From positions 1 to 58,624 of the forward strand of contig CAKSWY010000016.1 of assembly GCA_934513685.1 (NCBI GenBank): a DNA stretch of 58,624 bases. The letters run 5' to 3'. Positions 40,909-49,778 of the stretch are shown piece by piece. The translations under genes were made by a program, and so were the position numbers. The notes beneath the pieces are model-generated. The model searched no databases, was not told the DNA's origin, and saw only the letters and a program-made list of their open reading frames with translations. This DNA comes from an uncultured Oscillospiraceae bacterium. GTDB taxonomy: Bacteria; Bacillota; Clostridia; Oscillospirales; Ruminococcaceae. Each line of letters begins with the position of its first letter. Position 1 is the first letter of the stretch.

Positions 40909-41831
40909 GGCTCCGGCTCCTTTCGTAGTGTTGCAAGAAAATCCGTAAAATACGCAGGCAGCGGAGAATCAAATTCCAGATACTCCCCCGTTGCCGGGTG
41001 AACAAAGCCAAGTGTCTTTGCGTGCAGGCACTGGCCGTTCAGGCTTTTAATCACATTGTGCGGGCCATACACCCCGTCCCCGGCCAGCGGATGACCAATG
41101 CTGGCCATATGCACCCGAATTTGATGCGTGCGGCCGGTTTTCAGCTTGCACTGGATGTGCGTAAAGCCCTGATAACGGGTCAGCACCTGCCAGCCGGTGT
41201 ATGCGTATTTAGAATTGGTGGGTGTAATCGCCATTTTCTTCCGGTCTGCCGTACTTCGCCCGATGGGTGCTTCCACAAAGCCCTCATCCTGCCGGAAGCC
41301 GCCGTACACCACCGCCTGATACAGCCGGTGAATGCTGTGCACCGCCATCTGTGCCGAAAGCGCGGTGTGGGTCGGGTCGTCTTTAGCAACCACCAGAAGG
41401 CCGCTGGTATCCTTATCGATGCGGTGCACAATTCCGGGGCGAAGCTCTCCGCCAATGCCGGAAAGGCTCCCCTTACAATGGTACAGCAAGGCATTTACCA
41501 GCGTGCCGTCCGGGTTTCCGGGGGCGGGATGCACCACCATTCCCTTGGGCTTGTTGACCACCAGCAGGTGCTCATCCTCATACACCACATCCAGCGGAAT
41601 ATCCTGGGCAACAGCCGTGGCCGGCTTTGCATCTGGCACGGTCAAAATCAGGCGGTCGCCCTCCTTCAGTTTGCGGCTTTTCGCGGCGGGCTGGCCATTG
41701 CACAGGGCGTGCCCCTCTTCGATCAGCTGCTGCAGCGCATTGCGGGTCAGGCCAAGCTCCCGCTCTGCGAGGAAGCGATCCAGGCGCTGGCCTGCATCCC
41801 CTGCCTCGACCAGAAACTCAAGTGTCTCCAT
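40905..41831 (-). CDS. rluD: RluA/RluD-family pseudouridine synthase
   Basis: A 308-residue protein: an N-terminal S4 domain (QRLDRFLAERELGLTRNALQ) and a pseudouridine synthase domain with the catalytic Asp in HRIDKDTSGLL and the conserved LKTGRTHQIRVHM. It isomerises uridines in large-subunit rRNA (YlyB-type in Firmicutes); the exact sites are not known. The ATG at 41831 has a better-spaced GAGG than two ATGs just upstream. It overlaps lspA, the usual Firmicute order. Confidence 0.93.
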   Translation of the reverse strand: METLEFLVEAGDAGQRLDRFLAERELGLTRNALQQLIEEGHALCNGQPAAKSRKLKEGDRLILTVPDAKPATAVAQDIPLDVVYEDEHLLVVNKPKGMVVHPAPGNPDGTLVNALLYHCKGSLSGIGGELRPGIVHRIDKDTSGLLVVAKDDPTHTALSAQMAVHSIHRLYQAVVYGGFRQDEGFVEAPIGRSTADRKKMAITPTNSKYAYTGWQVLTRYQGFTHIQCKLKTGRTHQIRVHMASIGHPLAGDGVYGPHNVIKSLNGQCLHAKTLGFVHPATGEYLEFDSPLPAYFTDFLATLRKEPEP

Positions 41832-42312
41832 GGTTCTCATCCTCATGCTTTGCGCTGCTGCGCGCGTGAACCTCTTCCAGAATCAGGGAGAGGATCAACA
41901 GGCCCACGCCGGTACACACGCACACATCGGCAAAGTTGAACACCGCAAACGTCATGAACTGCACGTCCAGATAGTCCACAACCATGTGGTTGGCCACTCG
42001 ATCGATCAGGTTTCCGATGCCGCCGGCCAGAATCAGCAGCCAGGCCGCGCGGTCTAGTCCTTTTGGGCGGCGAATGACCAGATAGGCGGCCACTGCGGCC
42101 AACGCCACACCGGTAAACGCAATCAGGAAGCCCTGTTTGCCTGCCAGCATACTGAACGCTGCACCGTCATTCAGCACATAACGAAGCTGAATGATTCCGG
42201 GCAGCAGCGGCATTGTCCCCACCGGGGCAAGCACAGCCGTCGCCCAGGCCTTGATCAACTGGTCAGCCACCACAAGCACCGCACAAAGCAGCACAGAAAT
42301 AATCCAATTCAT
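41818..42312 (-). CDS. lspA: Lipoprotein signal peptidase (signal peptidase II)
   Basis: A 164-residue protein with four membrane helices and the two catalytic aspartates in GNLIDRV and FNFADV. It cleaves signal peptides from diacylglyceryl-modified prolipoproteins at the membrane. The start at 42312 follows AGGAGAG; an upstream TTG is rejected. A CCGGGAGA/TCTCCCGG hairpin (42361-42382) lies in front. Confidence 0.95.
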   Translation of the reverse strand: MNWIISVLLCAVLVVADQLIKAWATAVLAPVGTMPLLPGIIQLRYVLNDGAAFSMLAGKQGFLIAFTGVALAAVAAYLVIRRPKGLDRAAWLLILAGGIGNLIDRVANHMVVDYLDVQFMTFAVFNFADVCVCTGVGLLILSLILEEVHARSSAKHEDENHGDT

Positions 42313-42398
42313 CAACGGGCTCTCCTTTCACGCCGCGGGTGTTTGTTCGTTCGTTTTCATCCGGGAGATCTCATTCTCCCGGCGAGACCCGTCAAGCA

Positions 42399-42439
42399 GG
42401 AAAACAGCGGCGCTTTTTCGGAAAAGCGCCGCTGTTTTT
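42399..42439 (-). terminator. Terminator after ileS
   Basis: AAAACAGCGGCGCTTTT (42401-42417) pairs with AAAAGCGCCGCTGTTTT (42422-42438), with T residues on either side. It ends the sepF-ileS unit. Confidence 0.85.
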
Positions 42440-42458
42440 CAACGGTTTAAATGGAATT

Positions 42459-45239
42459 TCAGCCTTCCAGCGCAGCGGCGCAGCGGGGGCACAGGCCATC
42501 CGCGTTCACCGCAGGCACATACTTCCAGCAGCGGGGGCACTTCTCGCCCTGCACACGCTCAACCTTCACGCCCAGGCCTTCCACCAGGCCCTTGACGCCG
42601 CCTTCGCCGCGCACCACATCGGCGCGGGAGACGATGAACAGGTCGGCCAGCTCATCCATAGGAATCTGGTTCAGGAAGCCTTCCAGCTCCTCATTGCAAT
42701 ACAGGGTGATGTGGGCTTCCAGTGCCGCACCAATGACCTTTTCGGCACGGGCCTGCTCCAAAGCCTTCTTCACATCATCGCGCACCGCAATGATCTTGCT
42801 CCACTTGGCCTCGAACGCTTCGCCCTGCAGATAGGTGCCGGCCTTGCCCATATCCTCAAACGCCACATACTTGTTCATGCCGGGCATCTTGGGAATGAAG
42901 CTCCAGATCTCCTGCGCGGTGAACACCAGCACGGGGGCAATGATCTTGGTCAGCTGCACCAGGATCTTGTACATGGCAGTCTGGGCAGAACGGCGGCTCT
43001 CCGCATCGGCCTTACTGCAGTACAGGCGATCCTTGATCACATCCAGGTAGAAGTTGGACATCTCAACCACGCAGAAGTTGTGAACCTCGTGGTAAACGCG
43101 GCTGAAGTCAAAGTTCTCGTAGGCCTCGGTAGCGGTGGCCAGCAGCTCGTCCACTGCATCCAGCGCCCAACGATCGATCTCGCACAGCTGATCGTCCGCG
43201 ACCATATCCTTATTGGGATCAAAGCCATTCAGGTTGCCCAGAATGAAGCGGGCGGTGTTGCGGATCTTCCGGTAAGCTTCGCTCAGCTGCTTCAGGATCT
43301 CCTTGCTGATGCGCACGTCCACCGTATAGTCGGAAGACGCCACCCACAGACGGATGATGTCAGCGCCGTAGTCCTTGATGATCTCACTGGGCTCCACGCC
43401 GTTGCCGGCAGACTTGTGCATCTGCTTGCCTTCGCCGTCCACGACCCAGCCGTGGCTCAGCACAGCACGGTAAGGTGCAACGCCGCGGGTGGCAACGCTG
43501 GTCAGCAGGCTGGACTGGAACCAGCCGCGGAACTGGTCCGCACCTTCCATATACAGGTCGGCAGGCCAGCTCAGCTCCGGGCGCTCTTCCAGAACCGCCA
43601 CATGGGTAGAACCGGAATCGAACCACACGTCCATGATATCGGTGTCTTTGCGCCAATCGCTGGCACCGCACTCGCACTTGATGTCCTTGGGCATGATGTC
43701 GTTGGCTTCGTACTTGTACCAGGCGTCGCTGCCCTCTTTGCGGAACAGATCGCTCACGGCCGCAATGGACTCATCGGAAATATGATACTTACCGCACTTG
43801 GTGCAGTAGAATGCAGGAATCGGCACGCCCCAGGTGCGCTGACGGCTGATGCACCAGTCGCTGCGGTCACGCACCATGCCGTGCATCCGGTCATGGCCCC
43901 ACGCAGGCTGCCACTTCACGCTGTCAATGGCCTTGTAGACGTCCTCCTTGAAGGCGTCCACAGAGCAGAACCACTGTTCGGTGGCGCGGAAGATGATGGG
44001 GTTGTGGCAACGCCAGCAATGGGGATACTGGTGGCTGATGTGCTGCACGCCCATCAGGTGGCCGGTCTCCTTAATGTGCTTCAGGATGACCGGGTTTGCC
44101 TCCCACACGCGCAGACCGGCAAACTCCTCACCGGCATCGGCAGTCAGGTAGCCGCCGTCGTCCACAGGCACCACAATGGGCAGCTCAGGATACTTCTGGC
44201 AGACCAGGAAGTCGTCCACGCCGTGGCCGCCAGCGGTGTGAACACAGCCGGTGCCGCTTTCCAGCGTGACATGGTCGCCCAGAATGACCAGGCTCTTGCG
44301 GTCCAGGAAGGGATGCTGCACCTTCATGTATTCCAGCTCAGCGCCGGAAACAGGCTCGCCCACGATCTCATACTCGGTGATGCCGCAGGCTTCCATGGTG
44401 CTCTTCACCAGATCTTCGGCCATCACATGGTAATCGTCTCCGATCTTCACGAACACATAGTTGAAGGTGCCGTTCAGGCAGACGGCCACGTTGGCGGGCA
44501 GCGTCCAGGTGGTGGTGGTCCAGATCACGAACCAGGTATGATCCGCAGGAATGCCGCGCTTGGCCAGCACACCGTTGGGGTCATCCGTCACGGCAAAACG
44601 AACGTAGATGGAGTCGCACTCGTCCTGGCCGTATTCGATCTCTGCCTCCGCCAGCGCGGTGCGGCAGTCCGGGCACCAATATACGGGCTTCAGGCCCTTA
44701 TAGATGTAGCCCTTCTTGGCCATCGTGCCGAAGATCTCGATCTGCCGGGCCTCGAACTCGGGCTTCAGGGTCAGATAGGGATGTTCGAAGTCACCGATGA
44801 CGCCCAGGCGCTGGAACTGCTCGCCCATGATGCCGATGTGCTCCGTGGCGAAGTCATGGCAGATCTTGCGCAGCTCCAGCTTGGAGATGGTGCTCTTGCG
44901 GTCGCCCGCTTTGGCCAGCGCCTTCAGCTCAATGGGCAGGCCATGGGTGTCGTAGCCGGGAACATACGGGGCCTGATAACCGGTCATGTTCTTGTAACGG
45001 ACAATGATGTCCTTGATGATCTTGTTCAGGGCCGTACCCATATGAATATTGCCGTTGGCATACGGAGGGCCGTCATGCAGCACATAACGGGGCTTGCCCT
45101 CGTTGTGGCGCATCAGCTCCTCATACAGATGGTTTTCCTGCCAATCCTGGAGCAGTTTGGGCTCCTTTTTAGGCAACCCGGCACGCATTTCAAATTTGGT
45201 GCTGGGCAGGTTGATGGTTTTGTTAAAATCCTGTGCCAA
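42459..45239 (-). CDS. ileS: Isoleucyl-tRNA synthetase
   Basis: A 926-residue class Ia synthetase: PPYANGNIHMG (HIGH motif), a CP1 editing domain, the KMSKS-like KQMHKSAGNG, and a C-terminal zinc site CPRCWKY...CPRC. It charges tRNA-Ile. The start is a TTG at 45239 with AGGAG at suitable distance; no ATG fits. No T-box leader is found in the 46 bases after divIVA, so expression probably depends on the upstream division genes. Confidence 0.96.
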   Translation of the reverse strand: MAQDFNKTINLPSTKFEMRAGLPKKEPKLLQDWQENHLYEELMRHNEGKPRYVLHDGPPYANGNIHMGTALNKIIKDIIVRYKNMTGYQAPYVPGYDTHGLPIELKALAKAGDRKSTISKLELRKICHDFATEHIGIMGEQFQRLGVIGDFEHPYLTLKPEFEARQIEIFGTMAKKGYIYKGLKPVYWCPDCRTALAEAEIEYGQDECDSIYVRFAVTDDPNGVLAKRGIPADHTWFVIWTTTTWTLPANVAVCLNGTFNYVFVKIGDDYHVMAEDLVKSTMEACGITEYEIVGEPVSGAELEYMKVQHPFLDRKSLVILGDHVTLESGTGCVHTAGGHGVDDFLVCQKYPELPIVVPVDDGGYLTADAGEEFAGLRVWEANPVILKHIKETGHLMGVQHISHQYPHCWRCHNPIIFRATEQWFCSVDAFKEDVYKAIDSVKWQPAWGHDRMHGMVRDRSDWCISRQRTWGVPIPAFYCTKCGKYHISDESIAAVSDLFRKEGSDAWYKYEANDIMPKDIKCECGASDWRKDTDIMDVWFDSGSTHVAVLEERPELSWPADLYMEGADQFRGWFQSSLLTSVATRGVAPYRAVLSHGWVVDGEGKQMHKSAGNGVEPSEIIKDYGADIIRLWVASSDYTVDVRISKEILKQLSEAYRKIRNTARFILGNLNGFDPNKDMVADDQLCEIDRWALDAVDELLATATEAYENFDFSRVYHEVHNFCVVEMSNFYLDVIKDRLYCSKADAESRRSAQTAMYKILVQLTKIIAPVLVFTAQEIWSFIPKMPGMNKYVAFEDMGKAGTYLQGEAFEAKWSKIIAVRDDVKKALEQARAEKVIGAALEAHITLYCNEELEGFLNQIPMDELADLFIVSRADVVRGEGGVKGLVEGLGVKVERVQGEKCPRCWKYVPAVNADGLCPRCAAALEG

Positions 45240-45285
45240 TGGTCCTACACTCCTAATCTATAACTTGTTGCCCTGAGGCAGTGGT

Positions 45286-46032
45286 TCAGTCGCTGAACTT
45301 GATTCCCTGGAAGCTGTCCAGAATGGACGCTTTTGCCGCGGCTTCCTTCTCCGCACCATCGTCCTCGTCGGATTCTTCCATCAGGCCGCTCAGATCCAAG
45401 GTGAAGGAAGAAGAGGCCCCCGGTTCCTGCGCCGGCGCTTCTTCCGAAGGCTGCTCGGCCGGCTGCTCTTCCGCGGCAGGCTCTTCCTGAGGTTCTGCCG
45501 AAGGAATCGGTGCAGGCTCTGCCGCCGTCTCTTCCAGCGGTGCCGGTTCCGGCTCCTGCTCCGGCTGAGGCTCTTCCTGGGGCTGAGCCGGGGCGTCCGG
45601 CAGCGTGGCCAGAGACTCAATGTGCTGGCGATACAGGCTCATTACGTCCGACTTGAACTTGGCAACTTCGCCCTGCAGGCGCAGCAGCTCGCTCTTCTCG
45701 TCCTCGACCTGCTCGCGGGCCGCCTGCACCACATCGTCTGCTTTAATGCCGGCCTGGCGCAGAATCTCTTCCGACTTCTTCTTGGCTTCCCGCACCACAC
45801 TGTCCGCCATACGCTGGGCGTTCAGCATGGCCATCTTCACATTGTCCTCGTCCTTGCGATAGGTCTCGATCTTGTCGGCAAGCACATAAAGCTTGCTTTC
45901 CATATCGTCTTTTTCTTTTTGAAGCTTCTCCATTTCATCGGCCATCTGCTTCAGAAATGCATCCACATCGTCCCGACGATAACCGCCCATCTGTTTTTCA
46001 AAGGTAACGGTACGAATTTCTTCAGGCGTCAT
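45286..46032 (-). CDS. divIVA: DivIVA-family cell division/polarity protein
   Basis: A 248-residue coiled-coil protein. The N-terminal DivIVA signature is TPEEIRTVTFEKQMGGYRRDDVDAFL; a long heptad-rich coil follows to about residue 140, then a Pro/Glu/Ala-rich low-complexity tail of about 70 residues and a short conserved end. DivIVA recognises curved membrane at poles and septa. The start at 46032 is chosen over a TTG 24 bases upstream. It lies between ylmH and ileS as usual. Confidence 0.93.
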   Translation of the reverse strand: MTPEEIRTVTFEKQMGGYRRDDVDAFLKQMADEMEKLQKEKDDMESKLYVLADKIETYRKDEDNVKMAMLNAQRMADSVVREAKKKSEEILRQAGIKADDVVQAAREQVEDEKSELLRLQGEVAKFKSDVMSLYRQHIESLATLPDAPAQPQEEPQPEQEPEPAPLEETAAEPAPIPSAEPQEEPAAEEQPAEQPSEEAPAQEPGASSSFTLDLSGLMEESDEDDGAEKEAAAKASILDSFQGIKFSD

Positions 46033-46059
46033 GCTCCCGGTTTCCTCCCTCGGCAATCC

Positions 46060-46866
46060 TCAATACTGATAATATTCAATCCACTGCCGGTCTTTTCGGC
46101 TCTTTCCTCCCAGCTTCTCCAGGCGAAAGCGCCCTTTGCCCCGTACAGTAAACAGGTCCTGTTCATACACCGGCGCACCGGCCTTCTCCTGGGGAATGTG
46201 GTTGATTTCCACATGGCCGGTTCGTACATACTCCTCCGCTTGACTGCGGCTGCAATTCAGAAACGCCGCCAGAACGGCATCCAGCCGCAGCGAGGCCACA
46301 CTGGCCGTCTGCAGCTTCGGCGGCGGCCGCATCGGAAGAACGGCCTCCCCCTCTTTGCATAAGGTGGTGCGCACCGAAACTCGGCCTGTCTGCCGAAGTT
46401 CCCGGCAGAGCACACCGGCCATTTCCTGCAGCACTGCCACATAAATGCAGTGTTCATCCGGCGAAGGAATCAAATCTCCAATGCAGCTGCGCTCCACTGC
46501 AAGACCAAGAATGGCCCCAAGGCAATCGCGATGGGCAGGCGGCTGCGCGCAAAGATGGCTGTATGCCACCTTTACAAAGCAGATCGGCGGCTCACTCTCA
46601 ATGCCGAACGGTGCCAGGCAGAGCAGCTTTCGCTCTGCCCCATCGTATCCTCCGTCAAACCGGTACCAGTCGCAGTCCAGCCGGTTCAGTGCGGCCGCAC
46701 ACAGGTCCTGCTCCCGGTCTGAGAGGAACCCGGTGTAACGGGCACTCCAGCGCTTTTGGGCACTGGCGCAGAGATCCTCTGCCCGGCGCATCACCATGCG
46801 CTCCTGGTCGTTGCGGGGTGGCACAAAACCGCGCACCTGCGGCGCTTGTGCATCAGAAGTAGACAC
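46060..46866 (-). CDS. ylmH: YlmH-type S4-domain RNA-binding protein
   Basis: A 268-residue protein with an N-terminal domain of the YlmH family (GFLSDREQDLCAAAL) and a C-terminal S4 domain (RLDAVLAAFLNCSRSQAEEYVRTGHVEIN). YlmH proteins bind RNA and ribosomes and have been linked to rescue of stalled ribosomes in Bacillus. The likely start is GTG at 46866 within the end of sepF, with GGAG ahead; an ATG at about codon 24 is an alternative. Confidence 0.88.
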   Translation of the reverse strand: MSTSDAQAPQVRGFVPPRNDQERMVMRRAEDLCASAQKRWSARYTGFLSDREQDLCAAALNRLDCDWYRFDGGYDGAERKLLCLAPFGIESEPPICFVKVAYSHLCAQPPAHRDCLGAILGLAVERSCIGDLIPSPDEHCIYVAVLQEMAGVLCRELRQTGRVSVRTTLCKEGEAVLPMRPPPKLQTASVASLRLDAVLAAFLNCSRSQAEEYVRTGHVEINHIPQEKAGAPVYEQDLFTVRGKGRFRLEKLGGKSRKDRQWIEYYQY

Positions 46867-47317
46867 CGTTGTTCTCCAGCTCGTCCAGCAGGTCTGCGCC
46901 CATAATATCAACGTTGTACGGCGTAATAATGAAGGTGCTGGCTGCTACGCGCTTGATCTGGCCGCTGTTGGCATACGCCACGCCGGACAAAAAGTCCACC
47001 AGACGGCGGGACACTTCCTTTTTCGTGGACTCCAGATTCAGCACCACCGTGCGCTTGGCATTCAGATGGTCGGCCACCGTGGTCGCATCCTCAAATGCTT
47101 CCGGCTTCACCAGAACCACCTTCAGCTGCGTGGTGGCGTTGATGTTCACCACTTTATTGCGCTTGCTTCCGGAAGCCGCTGCCTGAGGCTCAGGTGCGTC
47201 ATAACCGCTGTCCTGCTGTGCATCATCGCCGCGGCTTACGAACGAGGGGAAATCTTCCCCTTCGTAATCTTCCTCTTCCTCGTCAACGCCCAACGCTTTT
47301 TTCAGCTTGTCGAACAT
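46853..47317 (-). CDS. sepF: Cell division protein SepF
   Basis: A 154-residue protein with an N-terminal amphipathic membrane anchor (MFDKLKKALGV), an acidic linker and the SepF core (VVLVKPEAFEDATTVADHL, RRLVDFLSGVAYANSG, TFIITPYNVDI). It tethers and bundles FtsZ at the septum. The start at 47317 follows AAAAGGAGG. First gene of the division unit. Confidence 0.95.
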   Translation of the reverse strand: MFDKLKKALGVDEEEEDYEGEDFPSFVSRGDDAQQDSGYDAPEPQAAASGSKRNKVVNINATTQLKVVLVKPEAFEDATTVADHLNAKRTVVLNLESTKKEVSRRLVDFLSGVAYANSGQIKRVAASTFIITPYNVDIMGADLLDELENNGVYF

Positions 47318-47420
47318 AGCGTTTTTCCTCCTTTTATGTGAAATCCGAAGCCTTTTACGGCCCCGAAACTCCTGATTATTTATGATACATCCATCCATGG
47401 GGCATGGATGCACACAACTT

Positions 47421-47449
47421 ATTATCCATTGTTTCGTGCCAGATGTCAA
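47421..47449 (-). promoter_or_regulatory. Sigma-A promoter of sepF-ylmH-divIVA-ileS
   Basis: TTGACA (47444-47449), 17 bases, GATAAT (47421-47426). A CATCCAT...ATGGATG hairpin lies in the leader, about 25 bases downstream. Confidence 0.75.
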
Positions 47450-47518
47450 CCAACGCCGGGTATTTTGTAGCATTTACAACAAAAATTTTCTGAGATTTTG
47501 CGGTTTTGCCCGCTGCCT

Positions 47519-48754
47519 TCAAGCCAGTCGGCCGTCCCGCAGGCCGCGCCCGCGCACAACCACCTCGTCGTACAGCTTCAGTTTGCTCTCTTTGCTGCCG
47601 CCGTTCGGTACCAGAATGTAATTTTCATTCTCGTATAGCTTCACGATCGGCCGGAACTCGATCAGCTGGCCAGACCGGACATACACACCGTTCACGTCAT
47701 CCACAATGTGAACGGCGTCTTTGCTGATGCGCAGGCCGGTGTAGCTGTTCAGATCCAGCCGCGCCGTCTGCTGCCCAAGGGCCAAAATCTGTGCGCTCAT
47801 GTATTCACAATGCACCACAATTTTTGCAAGGCCGCTGTCTTCATCCTGCGTCACTTCCTGAATGGTGGCGGGCAGAGCGGTTTCCGCCCGGCCGAGGAAA
47901 CTGATCTGAATTTTGCGGCCGTCCTGCTCTATTTTCTGGCTGATGCGCTCCCCCTCTTCCTTCGGGCAAACGCCGTAAAAATCCCATTGGTAGCTGGTCA
48001 CGATTTTCCCCGCCTTGCCTTCCAGCGACTCATCCGCGCCCTGATCCAGCATCTCCCGCAGTTCGGCCGGGGAGGCATTGTTCAGCGCGTCTGCTTCCAC
48101 TGTGAGCATCCGGGCCTCCTGTGCCTGAACGAAATATCCGCCCACCGGTGCCGGAATGGTCTGCGGCGTACCCAGCTGCTGGGTCAGGCTTTCCGCCTGG
48201 GCGTTCAGCTCCGCCAATTGGGCGTCAAAATTGGCAACACGGCCCGTCGTCACCTGCAGCTTATTAGCCGCCAGCAAATAACTCTCCTGCCGGCTGTTCA
48301 GGTTTTCGTAGTCTTTCCGGTCCAGCGCCTCCAGCAGGTCGTTTTCCGCATTCTGCTCCTGATTCAGCAGCACGCCGATGTCGGTGCCGACGCTTTCGGA
48401 TTTTTCCAACAGGGCGATCCGATTCTGCAGGGCGGTCAGCTGGTTGCGCAGGCTCGCCTGCTCGCTGCTGGTGTAAATTTCAGCAACGGCGGTTCCGGCC
48501 GAAACGCGCTCGCCCTCTTCCACAAGATAGCCAAGGCTTCCCTCGCCATCCACCGGCTGCTGGGCAAACAGCAGCACGCCGTCCAGCTGCACGCTGTCGG
48601 TCAGCGTATCCTGAATGGCGGTCTCCGTCTCGTAGCGATTGTCCAACACTGCCACCAACTGAATGGTCACATACACTGCCAACAGGCCAAGCGGCACAAA
48701 CAGCAGCCATTTCGGCGGCCGCGGAACGAAACGGTTTTCTTTTTTCTCCTGCAT
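47519..48754 (-). CDS. HlyD-like membrane-fusion/adaptor protein
   Basis: A 411-residue protein with one N-terminal membrane helix (WLLFVPLGLLAVYVTIQLVAV, split here), a biotinyl-lipoyl-like half-motif (GSLGYLVEEGERVSAGTAVAEIY), a coiled coil of about 90 residues, and C-terminal beta domains with GLRISKDAVHIVDDVNGVYV. This is the layout of HlyD-type adaptors of efflux systems. No ABC or RND partner is adjacent, so it may act with a remote pump or at the division site. GGAGGTGA precedes the start. Confidence 0.75.
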   Translation of the reverse strand: MQEKKENRFVPRPPKWLLFVPLGLLAVYVTIQLVAVLDNRYETETAIQDTLTDSVQLDGVLLFAQQPVDGEGSLGYLVEEGERVSAGTAVAEIYTSSEQASLRNQLTALQNRIALLEKSESVGTDIGVLLNQEQNAENDLLEALDRKDYENLNSRQESYLLAANKLQVTTGRVANFDAQLAELNAQAESLTQQLGTPQTIPAPVGGYFVQAQEARMLTVEADALNNASPAELREMLDQGADESLEGKAGKIVTSYQWDFYGVCPKEEGERISQKIEQDGRKIQISFLGRAETALPATIQEVTQDEDSGLAKIVVHCEYMSAQILALGQQTARLDLNSYTGLRISKDAVHIVDDVNGVYVRSGQLIEFRPIVKLYENENYILVPNGGSKESKLKLYDEVVVRGRGLRDGRLA

Positions 48755-48830
48755 AGGCTCACCTCCGGGCCACTCAATCGCGCTCTGCTATTTTGACCAG
48801 TTACGTTCTTCTTTTCATGGGCTGCGTTGC

Positions 48831-49778
48831 TCACAGTTCTCCATTCAGGAAACATTCCACCAGCTGCCGGGCCTTGGCCGGGGTTTCCGGGTCTGAAACA
48901 TCCAGCCAGTGGGCGCCCTCCATTCGGCGGAACCAGGTCAGCTGCCGTTTTGCATACCGGCGGGAAGCCTGCTTCAGGTCATTCAGGCAGGGCCCCAGCT
49001 CTGCCTCCCTCTCAAAATAAGGGAACAGCTCTTTGTATCCGATGGCCTGAGCCGCCGTATGCCAGCATTCCCGGTTCTGCCACACCCGGTGCGCCTCTTC
49101 CAGAAGGCCCTGCTCCGCCATTCGGTCCACCCGGGAATCGATGCGGCGATACAAAGCCTCCCGGTCCGGGTCGTTCAAAATCAGCAACAGCGCATGGTAG
49201 GGCGGCGTTTGGGGCCGGGATGCTGCTTTCTGCTGGCTCATCGTCCGGCCGGTGGTGCGGTACAGCTCCAGCGCCCGCAAAAGCCGCGGCGTGTTGTTGG
49301 GGTGCACACAGGCCGCGCCCTCCGGGTCCAGCCGGCACAGTTCCTCGTAGAGCGCTTCTCTGCCCTTTTCGGCCAGCTCCTGCTCCAGGGTTGCGCGAAC
49401 CTCCGTCGTCGGCTTGTGCGGGGTGAACTGAATCCCGTTCAGCAGGCTGGAAAGATACAGCCCGGTGCCGCCCACCACAAAGGGCAGATTGCCCCGCTGT
49501 GCAATTTGTTCTGCACAGGCCCGTGCGGCCTGTACATAATCCGCCACGCTGAAACTCTGCTCCGGCCCCACGATGTCCACCAGATGATGCGGCACCCCCT
49601 GGGTCTCCTCCGGGGTGACTTTGGCGGTGCCCACGTCCAGGCCGCGGTAAATCTGCATGGAATCCGCCGAAATGATCTCACCCTGAAACTCCGACGCCAG
49701 CTTCACCGACAAAGCGGTTTTTCCGCTGGCGGTCGGCCCGCCGATGGCAACAATCCGAGGTTTATCCAAGCCTTCCAA
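48831..49778 (-). CDS. miaA: tRNA dimethylallyltransferase
   Basis: A 315-residue enzyme with P-loop GGPTASGKTALS, DSMQIYRGLDVGTAKVTPEE and GGTGLYL. It adds a dimethylallyl group to A37 of tRNAs reading U-initial codons, giving i6A, using DMAPP. The best start is a TTG at 49778, inside the end of mutL (17-base overlap); no ATG is suitable. MiaB, two genes beyond mutS, uses its product. Confidence 0.94.
   Translation of the reverse strand: MEGLDKPRIVAIGGPTASGKTALSVKLASEFQGEIISADSMQIYRGLDVGTAKVTPEETQGVPHHLVDIVGPEQSFSVADYVQAARACAEQIAQRGNLPFVVGGTGLYLSSLLNGIQFTPHKPTTEVRATLEQELAEKGREALYEELCRLDPEGAACVHPNNTPRLLRALELYRTTGRTMSQQKAASRPQTPPYHALLLILNDPDREALYRRIDSRVDRMAEQGLLEEAHRVWQNRECWHTAAQAIGYKELFPYFEREAELGPCLNDLKQASRRYAKRQLTWFRRMEGAHWLDVSDPETPAKARQLVECFLNGEL

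Noticed and set aside
42339..42400. Promoter for lspA
   Set aside because: TTGACG occurs here, but no acceptable -10 lies at the right distance; only a CCGGGAGA hairpin is clear.
42339..45263. Very long open frame (over 900 codons) on the plus strand opposite ileS
   Set aside because: It is the antisense shadow of ileS: composition is His/Leu/Gln-rich, there are no family motifs, and it extends beyond the gene only slightly.
45240..45285. T-box leader for ileS
   Set aside because: Looked for because many Firmicute ileS genes have one; only 46 bases separate it from divIVA and no T-box sequence is present.
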